Positions 41,772-50,112 are shown, numbered from the stretch's first letter. The stretch: 64,000 nucleotides of DNA from JAOPZW01 sp963835295 (GCA_963835295.1 CAWIEX010000015.1:605890-669889); one strand, 5' to 3'. Made by a program: numbers and translations. The notes: generated from the sequence alone by a model not told the origin.

Positions 41772-43205
41772 CTACCCCCGCGCCGCCGTGAACCCGGGCA
41801 GATCGAAGCTGATCGCGGTGCCTTCGCCGAGCACCGACTCGGCCCAGATGCGCCCGCCGTGCGCCTCGACGATCGCGCGGGCGATCGCCAACCCGAGGCC
41901 GCTGCCGCCGCGGTCGCGCGAGCGGCTCTGCTCGGCGCGGTAGAAGCGCTCGAAGATGTGCGGCAGGTGCTCGGGCTCGATGCCGGGTCCGGTGTCGGCG
42001 ACGGAGAACACCAAGTGGCCGTCGCGAGGCTCGACGGCGACGTCGATGCGGTCGTCATGGGTCGTGTGCAGCACCGCGTTGCGTACGAGGTTGCGTAGGA
42101 CCTGCGTCAGCCGGTCGGGATCGGCGTCGAGCGTGCCGCTGACGGCGGTGAGGTGGAAGTCGCGCTCGCCGAACAGCGGCAGGTCGCGGCGGAGGTCCTC
42201 GAGGAAGTCGTCGAGGTCGATCGGTTGTCGCTCGACGAGGCGGCCTGCTTCGGCGCTGGCGAGCGTGAGCATGTCGCCGACGAGCCGATCCATCTCGTCC
42301 AGGCGTCGCAGCAGCGTCACGGTGGCTTCGTGGCGGCGCGCCTGGTCGTGCTCGCGGTCGAGCAGCTCGACCTGGGCGCGCAGCACGGCGAGTGGTGTTC
42401 GCAGCTCGTGCGAGGCGTCGGAGACAAAGTCGCGCTGGCGGGCGAAGGCTCGCTCCAGGCGATCGAGCATGCGATCGAACGCGCCGCCGAGCACGCCGAC
42501 CTCGCCGCGCGTTCCGCTGGTGCCGGAGCGGCGTGACAGGTCGCCTGCGTCGACCTCGGCGGCGACGTGCGTGATTCGCCGCAGGGGGCGCGCGATCACG
42601 GTGGCGATCCCGATCCCGGCCAGGATGGAGAGCAGCAGGGCGAGCGTGCCGACGAGCGCGAAGGTGCGCAGCAGGCTGTCCTGGGCGTCGTGCACGGTGC
42701 TGAGCGGGTCGGCGATCTGCAGCGTCCCCACGCGCCGCGAGTGGTCGTCGATCGGCTGCGTCAGGACGCGCATGCGCCCGGCCTCGGGCACGGAGGCGCT
42801 GGCCAGCCCGGGCGGGGCATCGATCACGCCGCGTCCGCCGCTTGTCTCTTGTGTGGCGTCGTCGTCCTCGAGCTCTTGCTGGAGGATGCGCGGCTGGTTG
42901 GTGACCGGCGTACCGCCGGCGACGTCGACGATGAAGATCCGCGCCGCAGGGTGGTAGCGCTGCGCGTCGAGGAACCGCCGCGCCGTCTGCTCGACCGCCG
43001 CCGGCGTGGAGAGGTCGGTGCCGGCACGCAGCTGGTCCCATTCGGCGACCTGCGTGCGCAGGTCCTCGTCGATGCGATCGCGCAGCCGCGAGCCGGTGCC
43101 GCGATACACCGCCAGGAAGGTCAGGCCGAGCGCCAGCGCGGTGATCAGCGCGATCGCGACGGCGAGCCGAGCGCGCAGACTGCCCGGCACGAGCCGTGCG
43201 CTCAC
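41772..43205 (-). CDS. Sensor histidine kinase of the redox cluster
   Basis: The 477-residue kinase has TM1 (AVAIALITALALGLTFLAVY), an extracellular sensor of about 140 residues, TM2 (LVGTLALLLSILAGIGIATVI), HAMP, HisKA with phospho-His in DASHELRTPLAVLRAQVELL, and HATPase (LVRNAVLHTT, ADTGPGI, GGSGLGLAIARAIVEAHGG). It overlaps the response-regulator gene by 4 bp and is its partner. The sensor has no recognisable ligand motif. Confidence 0.92.
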   Translation of the reverse strand: MSARLVPGSLRARLAVAIALITALALGLTFLAVYRGTGSRLRDRIDEDLRTQVAEWDQLRAGTDLSTPAAVEQTARRFLDAQRYHPAARIFIVDVAGGTPVTNQPRILQQELEDDDATQETSGGRGVIDAPPGLASASVPEAGRMRVLTQPIDDHSRRVGTLQIADPLSTVHDAQDSLLRTFALVGTLALLLSILAGIGIATVIARPLRRITHVAAEVDAGDLSRRSGTSGTRGEVGVLGGAFDRMLDRLERAFARQRDFVSDASHELRTPLAVLRAQVELLDREHDQARRHEATVTLLRRLDEMDRLVGDMLTLASAEAGRLVERQPIDLDDFLEDLRRDLPLFGERDFHLTAVSGTLDADPDRLTQVLRNLVRNAVLHTTHDDRIDVAVEPRDGHLVFSVADTGPGIEPEHLPHIFERFYRAEQSRSRDRGGSGLGLAIARAIVEAHGGRIWAESVLGEGTAISFDLPGFTAARG

Positions 43206-43888
43206 GAGGAGCGCCGCAGCCGGTAGCCGACGTTGCGGACCGTTTCGATCGGCCCGCCGTCCTCGCCGGCGCCGAGCTTCCTGCGCAGGTAGCCGATGTA
43301 GACCTCCAGCACCTTGGTGCCAGGGTCGAAGTCATAGCCCCAGACGGCGTTGAGGATCTGCTCGCGTGAGAGCACCTGGTCGGGGTGGCGCGCCAGATAC
43401 GCCAGCAGCTCGAACTCCCGTGCGGTGAGTTGGACCTCATGGCCGTCGTGTTCGACGCGCCGCGTGCGCAGGTCCAGCCGCACGTCGCCGGCTTCCAGCA
43501 CCGATGCCTCGCGCTGGCTTGGCTGGCGCAGCTGCGCACGAACCCGCGCGAGCAGCTCCTCAAAGGAGAACGGCTTGGTCACGTAGTCGTTGGCGCCGCG
43601 GTCCAGGCCCTCGACGCGCTGCTCGATCGCGCCGCGCGCGGTGAGGACGATCACCGGCAGCTCAGGCTTGCGCCCGCGGATCGCGTCGAGCACCTCCAGG
43701 CCGCTCTTGCCCGGGAGCATGACGTCCAGCAGCACCAGCCCATAGTCGCCGGTGAGCGCCTCGAGCTCGCCGCGCTCGCCGTCATGGGCGACCGTCACGG
43801 CGTAGCCCTCGGCGCCGAGCGCCTGCTCGATGAACCCGGCGAGCGTGCGCTCATCCTCAACGACTAGGATCCTCATCTGGAGGGCCAT
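43202..43888 (-). CDS. OmpR/PhoB-family response regulator of the redox cluster
   Basis: The 228-residue protein has a receiver (RILVVEDERTLAGFIEQAL, acceptor Asp in LVLLDVMLPGKSG, Lys in YVTKPFSFEELLARVR) and a winged helix ending in ETVRNVGYRLRRS. ATG at 43888 is favoured by a GAGGG upstream over the internal ATG at 43876. Four copies of a motif with 11-bp-spaced half-sites lie within 3.3 kb around it, one of them (site C) just upstream of its own start. I infer that this protein binds them. Confidence 0.92.
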   Translation of the reverse strand: MALQMRILVVEDERTLAGFIEQALGAEGYAVTVAHDGERGELEALTGDYGLVLLDVMLPGKSGLEVLDAIRGRKPELPVIVLTARGAIEQRVEGLDRGANDYVTKPFSFEELLARVRAQLRQPSQREASVLEAGDVRLDLRTRRVEHDGHEVQLTAREFELLAYLARHPDQVLSREQILNAVWGYDFDPGTKVLEVYIGYLRRKLGAGEDGGPIETVRNVGYRLRRSS

Positions 43889-43919
43889 GCTAAGCGCCCT
43901 CAGCGTCGCCGGCGCCCGG

Positions 43920-43946
43920 GTAAGAGGCTTCTGACCAGGCGCTAAC
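43920..43946 (+). promoter_or_regulatory. Regulon motif, site C (between regulator and calcium-binding pseudogene)
   Basis: GTAAG-AGGCTT-CTGACCAGGCGCTAAC, 27 bp with one changed base in the last half-site. It is 31 bp upstream of the response regulator (minus strand) but its polarity points to the plus-strand pseudogene at 43982, 35 bp away. It may serve both directions. Confidence 0.6.
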
Positions 43947-43981
43947 TGGGCGCTTGCGCGCCCGATCGAGCCCGACGACCG

Positions 43982-44299
43982 ATGATCGTCGTCGCGACCG
44001 GGGCGCTGGCACTCACCGCCGCGCCGCTGGCCCAAGCATCCAAGAGCGACCGCGACTGCGTCCGCATGCCGACCGCTGGGAACGCGCCCACGGGCTCTCC
44101 CACGCGTCAACGACGCCGCCCGCGACCGGACCGCGACGGACTGACGAACCTCGTCGAGTAACGCTCCGGCACCAACTCGCGCAGCGCCGACTCCGACCAC
44201 GACGGCGTGGGCGACGGCCGCGAGGACGCAGACCACGATGGCGTTCGCAACGACCGCGAGCACCACGACGACACGGAGGGCCATTCCGACGAAAGCTGA
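43982..44299 (+). pseudogene. Decayed secreted calcium-binding (thrombospondin type 3-like) repeat protein
   Basis: An ATG at 43982 opens a signal peptide (MIVVATGALALTAAPLAQAS). The expected continuation RMPxxWERAHGLS...VNDAARDRDRDGLTNLVEYRSGTN is split across all three plus frames, and a TAA replaces the Tyr codon after LVE. The remainder is in frame: SADSDHDGVGDGREDADHDG, with DxDxDG calcium loops, to a TGA at 44299. At least three lesions exist, so it is a true relic rather than one sequencing slip. The ancestral protein would be a small calcium-binding surface protein. Confidence 0.7.
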
Positions 44300-44349
44300 C
44301 GCGTCCGCGGCGGCGGGCAACCGCACTCCGCCAGCCGCCGCCCGCTCGC

Positions 44350-44377
44350 GTAAGGACGCTCCTGACCCGTCGCTTAC
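44350..44377 (+). promoter_or_regulatory. Regulon motif, site D (upstream of the ApbE operon)
   Basis: GTAAG-GACGCTC-CTGACCCGTCGCTTAC, 28 bp (one base longer in the first spacer). It ends 33 bp before the first ATG of the operon. A -10-like CACGAT (44399-44404) lies 21 bases after CTTAC and six before the ATG, suggesting a leaderless mRNA. Confidence 0.7.
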
Positions 44378-44410
44378 CTGGCTCTCGTCAGCGCCCACCA
44401 CGATCAAGCC

Positions 44411-44620
44411 ATGACCGACAAGGCCCGCATCAAGATCGCCGCCGTCGTGACCGCGCTGTTCCTCGCCGCCGTCTCCCTGGCCGGCATCGCCACCCGAACC
44501 GATGCGCCGAAGGCAGCCTCGGCCGCACCCGCCCCGGCGGCAGTGCAGCAGCCCACGGTCGCCCCTGCGTCGCCGGCCGGCGAGCACGAGGACGGAGAGG
44601 AGGGCGAGCACCATGACTGA
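44411..44620 (+). CDS. Small membrane-anchored protein with acidic/His tail
   Basis: The 69-residue protein has one N-terminal helix (IAAVVTALFLAAVSLAGIA), an Ala/Pro-rich linker and a C-terminal EHEDGEEGEHHD tail that could bind metal. I know no family for it. It is the first gene after regulatory motif D and overlaps the next small gene by 8 bp. A metal-handling or scaffold role in the operon is only a guess. Confidence 0.6.
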   Translation: MTDKARIKIAAVVTALFLAAVSLAGIATRTDAPKAASAAPAPAAVQQPTVAPASPAGEHEDGEEGEHHD

Positions 44621-44861
44621 TCACGCCGCCCCGACCCGGACCCAGGCGAGCGCGCGCCGTCCCGCGCTGTCGCAGACGATCCTCAGCGTCGCCGCGACCG
44701 CGACTGCCGTCGCCGCGCTCATCTGGTCGGCGCTGTTCTACGACGCCACCCGCAATCACGCAGCCGCGCTGCCCGCGACCCCCACCCAACCCGCGCCTGC
44801 GGCGACCGGTGCAGCCCAGCCGTCGCCCACCGTGGCGCCCGTCACCACCCGTACATCATGA
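44613..44861 (+). CDS. Small single-helix membrane protein
   Basis: The 82-residue protein has a cytoplasmic stretch, one helix (ILSVAATATAVAALIWSALFY) and a Pro/Thr/Ala-rich extracellular tail. GGAGAGG lies upstream of the ATG. No FMN-binding (S/T)GAT motif is present, so I cannot call it an ApbE target. It overlaps apbE by 4 bp. Confidence 0.65.
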   Translation: MTDHAAPTRTQASARRPALSQTILSVAATATAVAALIWSALFYDATRNHAAALPATPTQPAPAATGAAQPSPTVAPVTTRTS

Positions 44862-45826
44862 CCGCGCCATTCACAGAGCACGAGCTTCACTTCGACGTCT
44901 TCGGCACCCAGGTTCGACTGCTCGTCGGCGCTCCCGCCGGCGAGCCGTTCACCGCCCGGCTCGCCGCGCTCCGTGTGCAGCGAACGATGCACGACCTCCA
45001 TGCCAAGCTGACGCGCTTCGAGCCCGGCAGCGAGCTGTCTCGACTCAACGCACGCTCCGGCCAACCGATCGCAGTCTCATCGACGCTGTTGGACGCCGTG
45101 CAGGCGGCGATCTTCGCCGCCCAGGTCAGCGAGGGACTCGTCGATCCCACGATCACGCCGCATCTGGAGCGGGCCGGCTACGCGCGATCGCGCGCGGGGG
45201 AGCCGCCCGCGGACCTGCGCGCCGCGCTGGAAACCGCGCCGCGACGCCGGCCCGCCGCGCGAGCGCCCCGCAGCGGCTGGGAGCGCCTCGACGTCGACCC
45301 TGAAGACGGCACCGTCCAGTTGCCCTCCGGGACGCGTCTGGACCTCGGGGGAAGCGCCAAGGGCCTGGCCGTCGACATCGCGGCGCGGATGCTCGCCGAC
45401 CGGCCGACGTTCGCGATCGACGCTGGCGGCGACATCCGCCTCGGCGGCACCGCTCGGGCGCCGCGGACGGTCAACATCGCCCACCCGCTCACCGACACCG
45501 ACGCGCACCGCTTCACCCTCCATGACGGCGCCGTCGCAACCAGCGGCCTGCGCACCCGTATCTGGAAGACCGCCGCGGGCCACGCCCACCACCTCATCGA
45601 CCCATCAACGGGCGAGCCCGCATGGACCGGCGTCATCCAGGCGACCGCGTTGGCACGCACCGCCCTGGAGGCCGAGACGCTCGCCAAGGTCGCACTGCTG
45701 CGCGGCCCGCACGCCGGACGCCGCGTGCTCGAACACCACGGCGGCGGCGCGCTGATCCTCGACGACGGCGAACTGCTCCTCGTCGGCGCCCTTGCGACCA
45801 CACCGCACGGGCTGGTGGCCGCATGA
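44858..45826 (+). CDS. apbE: FAD:protein FMN transferase (ApbE family)
   Basis: The 322-residue protein carries ApbE motifs: LTRFEPGSELSRLNAR near the N terminus, VDPTITPHLERAGY, TRLDLGGSAKGLAVD, FAIDAGGDIRLGG and HHLIDPSTGEPAW with metal-binding residues. ApbE attaches FMN covalently to a Thr of partner proteins. No signal peptide is evident, so it may act in the cytoplasm or on membrane partners. It overlaps the ferric-reductase-like gene by 4 bp; no protein with a clear flavinylation motif is seen nearby. Confidence 0.9.
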   Translation: MTAPFTEHELHFDVFGTQVRLLVGAPAGEPFTARLAALRVQRTMHDLHAKLTRFEPGSELSRLNARSGQPIAVSSTLLDAVQAAIFAAQVSEGLVDPTITPHLERAGYARSRAGEPPADLRAALETAPRRRPAARAPRSGWERLDVDPEDGTVQLPSGTRLDLGGSAKGLAVDIAARMLADRPTFAIDAGGDIRLGGTARAPRTVNIAHPLTDTDAHRFTLHDGAVATSGLRTRIWKTAAGHAHHLIDPSTGEPAWTGVIQATALARTALEAETLAKVALLRGPHAGRRVLEHHGGGALILDDGELLLVGALATTPHGLVAA

Positions 45827-46434
45827 CCACCGACCCGACCCAGCAGGTGTTCTGGCTGGCCAGCCGCGCCGTGGGCATCGTCGCGATCGCGCTGCTGGGG
45901 ATCTCCGTCGCCCTCGGGCTGGCGATGTCCACCAAGCTGCTGCGCCGCCCCGGCCTGCCCGCCAAGCTCAAGCGCTTCCACGAAGCCTCGACCCTCGTCA
46001 CGCTCGCCCTGATCGTCGCGCACGCCGGGCTGCTGCTCGCCGACGGCTACCTGCGACCGGGGCTCGCCGGCGTGGCGCTGCCCTTCCACCTCTCCTACCG
46101 GCCGCTGTGGACAGGCACCGGGATCATCGCCGCCTGGCTGGCCGCGATCCTCGGGCTGAGCTTCTACGCGCGCAAGTGGATCGGCGCGAAGACCTGGCGC
46201 TGGATGCACCGCTGGACACTGGCCGTCTACGTCCTCGCGGTCGGTCACGCCATCGGCGCCGGCACCGACGGCCGCTCGACCTGGATGCTGGCGATGCTCA
46301 CGCTGCTTACCGCGCCGATCGTCTTCGCCTTCACCTACCGCATGCTCCCGACCGCGCCACGCCGGCGGCCGCCGCAAGCGGCACGTCAACCCGCCCGCCG
46401 CCATGCCGCGGCAAGCGGAGCGCCGGGCGCGTGA
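45823..46434 (+). CDS. Ferric-reductase-like transmembrane protein
   Basis: The 203-residue protein has five or six helices. Paired histidines are spaced as in ferric-reductase/MsrQ haem membrane domains: LKRFHEASTLVTLALIVAHAG and WRWMHRWTLAVYVLAVGHAIG. It lacks the cytosolic FAD/NADPH domains of full ferric reductases, so an external electron donor is needed, possibly a flavinylated protein or the ferredoxin pair of this cluster. Start and stop overlap neighbours by 4 bp. Confidence 0.83.
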   Translation: MTTDPTQQVFWLASRAVGIVAIALLGISVALGLAMSTKLLRRPGLPAKLKRFHEASTLVTLALIVAHAGLLLADGYLRPGLAGVALPFHLSYRPLWTGTGIIAAWLAAILGLSFYARKWIGAKTWRWMHRWTLAVYVLAVGHAIGAGTDGRSTWMLAMLTLLTAPIVFAFTYRMLPTAPRRRPPQAARQPARRHAAASGAPGA

Positions 46435-48422
46435 ACCGCCCAACGATCAAGGGACTTCCCCGGACTCCGCCGCGGCCGGGCACGGATGGCGACACGACAG
46501 GCGTGCGTCATGCTCGACCGGTGACGTCCCCGGCGACATCCCATCAGCCTGTGCGCATCCGCGCGGCGCTGCACAAGCTCGCCGAGTCCCGCGCGCAGAT
46601 CCTCGCTGTCATCGCGGTCGTCGCGATCGCCGCCGGATTCCTGCTGCACGCGCTCGGCGCAGGAGACGCCGGGCACCAGGTGTGGCGGGCCGCGGTCGCG
46701 CTGCTTGCCGCCGAGCTCGCGTTCGAGGTCGGTCGCACCATCGTCGTCGATCATCACCTCGGCGTCGACACGATCGCGCTCGTCGCGATGGTCGGGGCGC
46801 TGGCGCTCGGCGAGGAACTCGCCGGCGCGGTCATCGGCCTGATGTTCACCGGCGGCGCGGCGCTTGAGGCCGCGGCTTCCCGCCGCGCGCGCCGCGAGCT
46901 GACGCTTCTGGTGCAGCGCGCACCGCGCGTCGCCCAACTGCGGATCGACGGCGGGATCGAAGAGGTGCCGATCGACCGCGTCCGCACCGGGGACACGGTC
47001 CTCGTGCGCACGGGAGAGGTCGTGCCCGTCGACGGCACTGTGGCCGGCGACGAGGCCGTCGTCGACACCAGCACGCTCAGCGGCGAGCCGCTACCGCTCA
47101 CGCTGAGCGCCGGGATGGCCGTGATGAGCGGCAGCGTCAACGCCGGCGGCCCGTTCGACGTGCGTGCCGACCGCCCCGCGGCCGAGAGCGCGTACGCCGC
47201 GCTTGTGCGGCTCGTAGAGCAGGCACAGACTCAGCGCGCCCCGTTCGTGCGGATGGCCGACCGCTATGCCGGCATCTTCCTGCCGATCACGCTCGTGGTC
47301 GCCGGCCTGGCGTGGGCGCTCAGCGGCGACCCGGTACGGGCGCTGGCAGTCGTCGTCGTCGCCACGCCGTGCCCGCTCATCCTCGCCGCACCGATCGCGC
47401 TCGTCTCTGGCCTGTCACGCGCCGCGCGCAATGGCATCATCGTCAAGGGCGCCGGCGCGATCGAGACCCTCGGCGAGGCGCGCACCGTGCTCTTCGACAA
47501 GACCGGCACCTTGACGGTCGGCACCCCGGAAGTCCGAGAGATCGTCACCCTCAACGGCCTGGCCAGAGGAGAGGTCCTGCGGCTTGCGGCGTCCGTCGAC
47601 CGCCTCTCCGCCCACGTGCTCGGCGAGGCTCTCGTCCGCGCGGCCCAGGAATCCGCGCTTGACCTGACGATGCCCAGCGACGTGGACGAGGAGCCCGGGC
47701 AGGGGATCGCCGGCACGGTCGACGGCCGTCGCATCGCCGTCGGCAGCCGCGCCTTCCTGCGCGCCCAGGGGTACGACCCCGACGCCGTCGCCGGCGCCTC
47801 GCTTGCCACCGGTCGCGGCTCCGGCGAGGCCCACGTGCTCGTCGGCATCGACGGCGACCCCGCCGGCGTGATCGTGATGGCCGACGAGTTGCGCCCCGAC
47901 GCCGACCGCATCGTCGACCGCCTGCGCCGGGAGGGCGTGCGCCACGTCGCGATGGTCTCCGGCGACCGCGCCTCGGTCGCACAGCGGATCGGCGACACGC
48001 TCGGCGTCGATCGCGTCTACGCCGAGCAGTCCCCCGAGGACAAGCTCGAGGTCGTCCGCACGCTGCGCAACGACCCGGCGCTCAGCCCTGTGATCATGGT
48101 CGGCGACGGCGTCAACGACGCGCCGGCGCTGGCGATCGCCGATCTCGGCATCGCGATGGGTGCGGCGGGAGCGACCGTCTCCTCCGAGACCGCTGACGCC
48201 GTCATCACCGTCGACCGCGTCGACCGCGTCGCCGATGCCGTCCACACCGGGCGCCGAGCGCTGTTCATCGCTCGCCAGAGCGTTCTCGCCGGCATGGGGC
48301 TCAGCATCGCCGCGATGGGCGTCGCGGCCGCCGGCTACCTCCAGCCGGTCGCCGGCGCGCTCTTCCAGGAGGTCGTCGACGTCGCGGTCATCCTCAATGC
48401 GCTGCGGGCATTGCGCGGATAG
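46431..48422 (+). CDS. P1B-type heavy-metal-transporting ATPase
   Basis: About 663 residues. It has no N-terminal metal-binding domain. Motifs: TSTLSGEPLPL (actuator TGE equivalent SGE), TPCPLILAAPIALVSG with the metal-site CPL, the phosphorylation site DKTGTLTVG (Asp356), and VGDGVNDAPALAIADLGIAMG. The usual SEHPLA locus reads SAHVLGEAL. The CPL form occurs in P1B ATPases of uncertain metal specificity. The GTG overlaps the ferric-reductase-like stop by 4 bp, making it the last gene of the motif-D operon; a later GTG at about 46521 is possible. Confidence 0.88.
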   Translation: MNRPTIKGLPRTPPRPGTDGDTTGVRHARPVTSPATSHQPVRIRAALHKLAESRAQILAVIAVVAIAAGFLLHALGAGDAGHQVWRAAVALLAAELAFEVGRTIVVDHHLGVDTIALVAMVGALALGEELAGAVIGLMFTGGAALEAAASRRARRELTLLVQRAPRVAQLRIDGGIEEVPIDRVRTGDTVLVRTGEVVPVDGTVAGDEAVVDTSTLSGEPLPLTLSAGMAVMSGSVNAGGPFDVRADRPAAESAYAALVRLVEQAQTQRAPFVRMADRYAGIFLPITLVVAGLAWALSGDPVRALAVVVVATPCPLILAAPIALVSGLSRAARNGIIVKGAGAIETLGEARTVLFDKTGTLTVGTPEVREIVTLNGLARGEVLRLAASVDRLSAHVLGEALVRAAQESALDLTMPSDVDEEPGQGIAGTVDGRRIAVGSRAFLRAQGYDPDAVAGASLATGRGSGEAHVLVGIDGDPAGVIVMADELRPDADRIVDRLRREGVRHVAMVSGDRASVAQRIGDTLGVDRVYAEQSPEDKLEVVRTLRNDPALSPVIMVGDGVNDAPALAIADLGIAMGAAGATVSSETADAVITVDRVDRVADAVHTGRRALFIARQSVLAGMGLSIAAMGVAAAGYLQPVAGALFQEVVDVAVILNALRALRG

Positions 48423-48423
48423 C

Positions 48424-48800
48424 TCATTCGACGACGCGCGCGCCGGAGAGGTCGGTGCGGCGCAGGCGGCGGAGCGTCAGGAGCGGCGCGGCGGCGACCA
48501 TGAGCGTCCCGGTGACGAGCGCGAGCACGTAGGTGAACGGCGCCACCGAGGTGAGCGTCCCGATCTCCGGCACCGTCTCGGGCATGTTGGTGTTGATGAG
48601 CCACGAGAGCAGAGCGTGGCCGCCGGCGATGCCGACGGCGGTGCCGAGAGCGCCGATGATCGCGTTGTAGGCGATGAGCAGCGCCATCGCGGCGGCAATC
48701 GCGACGGTGATGAGCAGGATCTCGTCGAACTGCTCCATGTGGTCGACCGCGTCGGTGGTTGCCGCGGCGCCCTGCACGGCGGCGACGTCGGGCCGCTCGG
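48424..48800 (-). pseudogene. C-terminal remnant of an FtsX-family ABC permease
   Basis: The minus strand reads VAAVQ-AAATTDAVDHMEQFDEI, then a hydrophobic helix (LLITVAIAAAMALLIAYNAII) joined directly to LGTAVGIAGGHALLSWLINT and a final helix ending in LRRLRRTDLSGARVVE. This is the end of an FtsX/MacB-type permease with an internal deletion and no N-terminal half or ATPase. It converges on the P-ATPase stop with a 1-bp gap. Confidence 0.65.
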
Positions 48801-49085
48801 TGCGAGCGCATTGGGCGCGATGTTGGGCGTGGCGATCGGCACGCTCATCCGCAACCAAGTAGGCGCAGTCGTCGCAGTTGCTGCCTACGCGTTCGCCGTC
48901 GACGCGGTGGTGTTCCGGCAGCCCCGTCGATCGGTCGCTACCTCCCGGGCAAGGCCAGCGACGCGCTCGCGGGGCTCCCTACCGCCCACCTCGTCATCCC
49001 GCGCTGGCGCTGCCCTCTCTGTGGCGTGGGCTTTCGCATTCCTGGCAGAGCGGCCACGGTGCGTAACGACCGCAGCGACGTCTGA
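48788..49085 (+). pseudogene. Remnant of an ABC-2 type permease
   Basis: On the plus strand GASALGAMLGVAIGTLIRNQ and VGAVVAVAAYAFAVDAVVF resemble the conserved core of ABC-2 permeases. The continuation PSIGRYLPGKASDALAGL lies in another frame and the last helix (AALSVAWAFAFLAE) in the first frame again. Frameshifts and a missing start mark it as a relic. It abuts the FtsX relic on the opposite strand. Confidence 0.6.
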
Positions 49086-49191
49086 GTTTCGCCGAGAGCT
49101 CGGAGATCGGTTCCACGGGCGTCTGGCTGACGCCGCAGGGAAGACTCGACCGGCGCTGGGCACGGAACGAACTCGCAGTAGGCTCGCGTCA

Positions 49192-50058
49192 GTGTCGGAC
49201 GTCGATGAGCTCCACGAGGTGAGCCCGAAAGAGCCAGCGAGGTTCCACAGCGTGCTCTGCGGCGTCGACGCATCTGAGCAGAGCATGGTGGCCGTGCGGC
49301 AGGCCGTCGCGGTCGCAGAGGAGGATGCGAAGTACTGGGCGCTGTCGGCTTGGGATCCGGCGATCGGGATGGTCGCGGGCATGGGCGCGCTCGACGTGAT
49401 GAATCAGCTTCGCGAGGAGGCGCGTGGGGCGCTGCGACGGGCGCAGGACGCATTGCCTTCGGTGACGCCAATCCTGATGAGGGGCCGCGACGTCGCGGCG
49501 CTTCTCGGCGGGATCGCGAACCTGGAGGCAGACCTCGTCGCGGTTGGGTCGCACGGCACGTCACGCCCCGCGGGCGTGCTGTTCGGGAGCGTCGCATCGG
49601 CGATGGCGCACTATGCGCCTTGCTCGGTGCTGATCGCTCGCGGGTCGACGGTCGACCGGTTCCCGATGTTGATCCTGCACGCGAATGACGGCTCGCCGGA
49701 ATCGCTGGATGCCGCGTACGTGGCGGGCAGGCTCGCGGCACGACATGGCTCGACGGTCGTGACGCTGCACGTCGGCGAGACGCGAGGCCGAGCCGTCGCC
49801 GAGGAGGCCGTAGCGCTGATGGAGACCAGCGGACTGGAGCCCGTGATGAGGATCGAGCAGGGCGCGCCGCACAGCCGCATCGTCGAGGTCGCGAACGATG
49901 CGGGGGCGTCGCTGATCGTGATCGGCAGTCGCGGGCGGACCGGGCTCGCGGCGCTTGGGAGCGTCAGCGAGCGCGTCATGCACCATGCGGACTGCTCGGT
50001 ATTGATCGTGCGGCGCCCCGCTCACCCGGCCCAGGAGGACGCCACCGCCAGCATCTGA
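49192..50058 (+). CDS. Tandem-domain universal stress protein
   Basis: About 288 residues from a GTG at 49192. Two USP domains are present, each with the ATP-binding Gly motif: VGSHGTSRPAGVLFGSVASA and IGSRGRTGLAALGSVSERVM, followed by CSVLIAR and CSVLIVR. Tandem UspA proteins bind ATP and respond to dormancy or hypoxia in actinobacteria. It is the only intact gene in a 2.8-kb stretch of relics. Confidence 0.88.
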   Translation: MSDVDELHEVSPKEPARFHSVLCGVDASEQSMVAVRQAVAVAEEDAKYWALSAWDPAIGMVAGMGALDVMNQLREEARGALRRAQDALPSVTPILMRGRDVAALLGGIANLEADLVAVGSHGTSRPAGVLFGSVASAMAHYAPCSVLIARGSTVDRFPMLILHANDGSPESLDAAYVAGRLAARHGSTVVTLHVGETRGRAVAEEAVALMETSGLEPVMRIEQGAPHSRIVEVANDAGASLIVIGSRGRTGLAALGSVSERVMHHADCSVLIVRRPAHPAQEDATASI

Positions 50059-50060
50059 CC

Positions 50061-50112
50061 GCGCGCTGACCTGGGGTAGAGGCGACGCGCGCTGACCTGG
50101 GGTAGAGGCGAC
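50061..50112. repeat. 26-bp perfect tandem repeat, two copies
   Basis: A 26-bp unit beginning GCGCGCTGACCTGG and ending TAGAGGCGAC occurs at 50061-50086 and again at 50087-50112, right after the universal-stress-protein stop. It contains CTGACC and GGTAGAG, loosely like parts of regulon motifs A-D, but the spacing differs and I do not count it as a fifth site. Confidence 0.8.

Noticed and set aside
44411..44861. FMN-binding domain proteins as ApbE targets
   Set aside because: Neither small protein contains the (S/T)GAT-type flavinylation motif.
50061..50112. Fifth copy of the GTAAG/CTGACC regulon motif
   Set aside because: Contains CTGACC and GGTAGAG, but the spacing and the missing CTTAC half differ from sites A-D.
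50061..50112. CRISPR array
   Set aside because: Only two direct units with no spacer between them and no cas genes.
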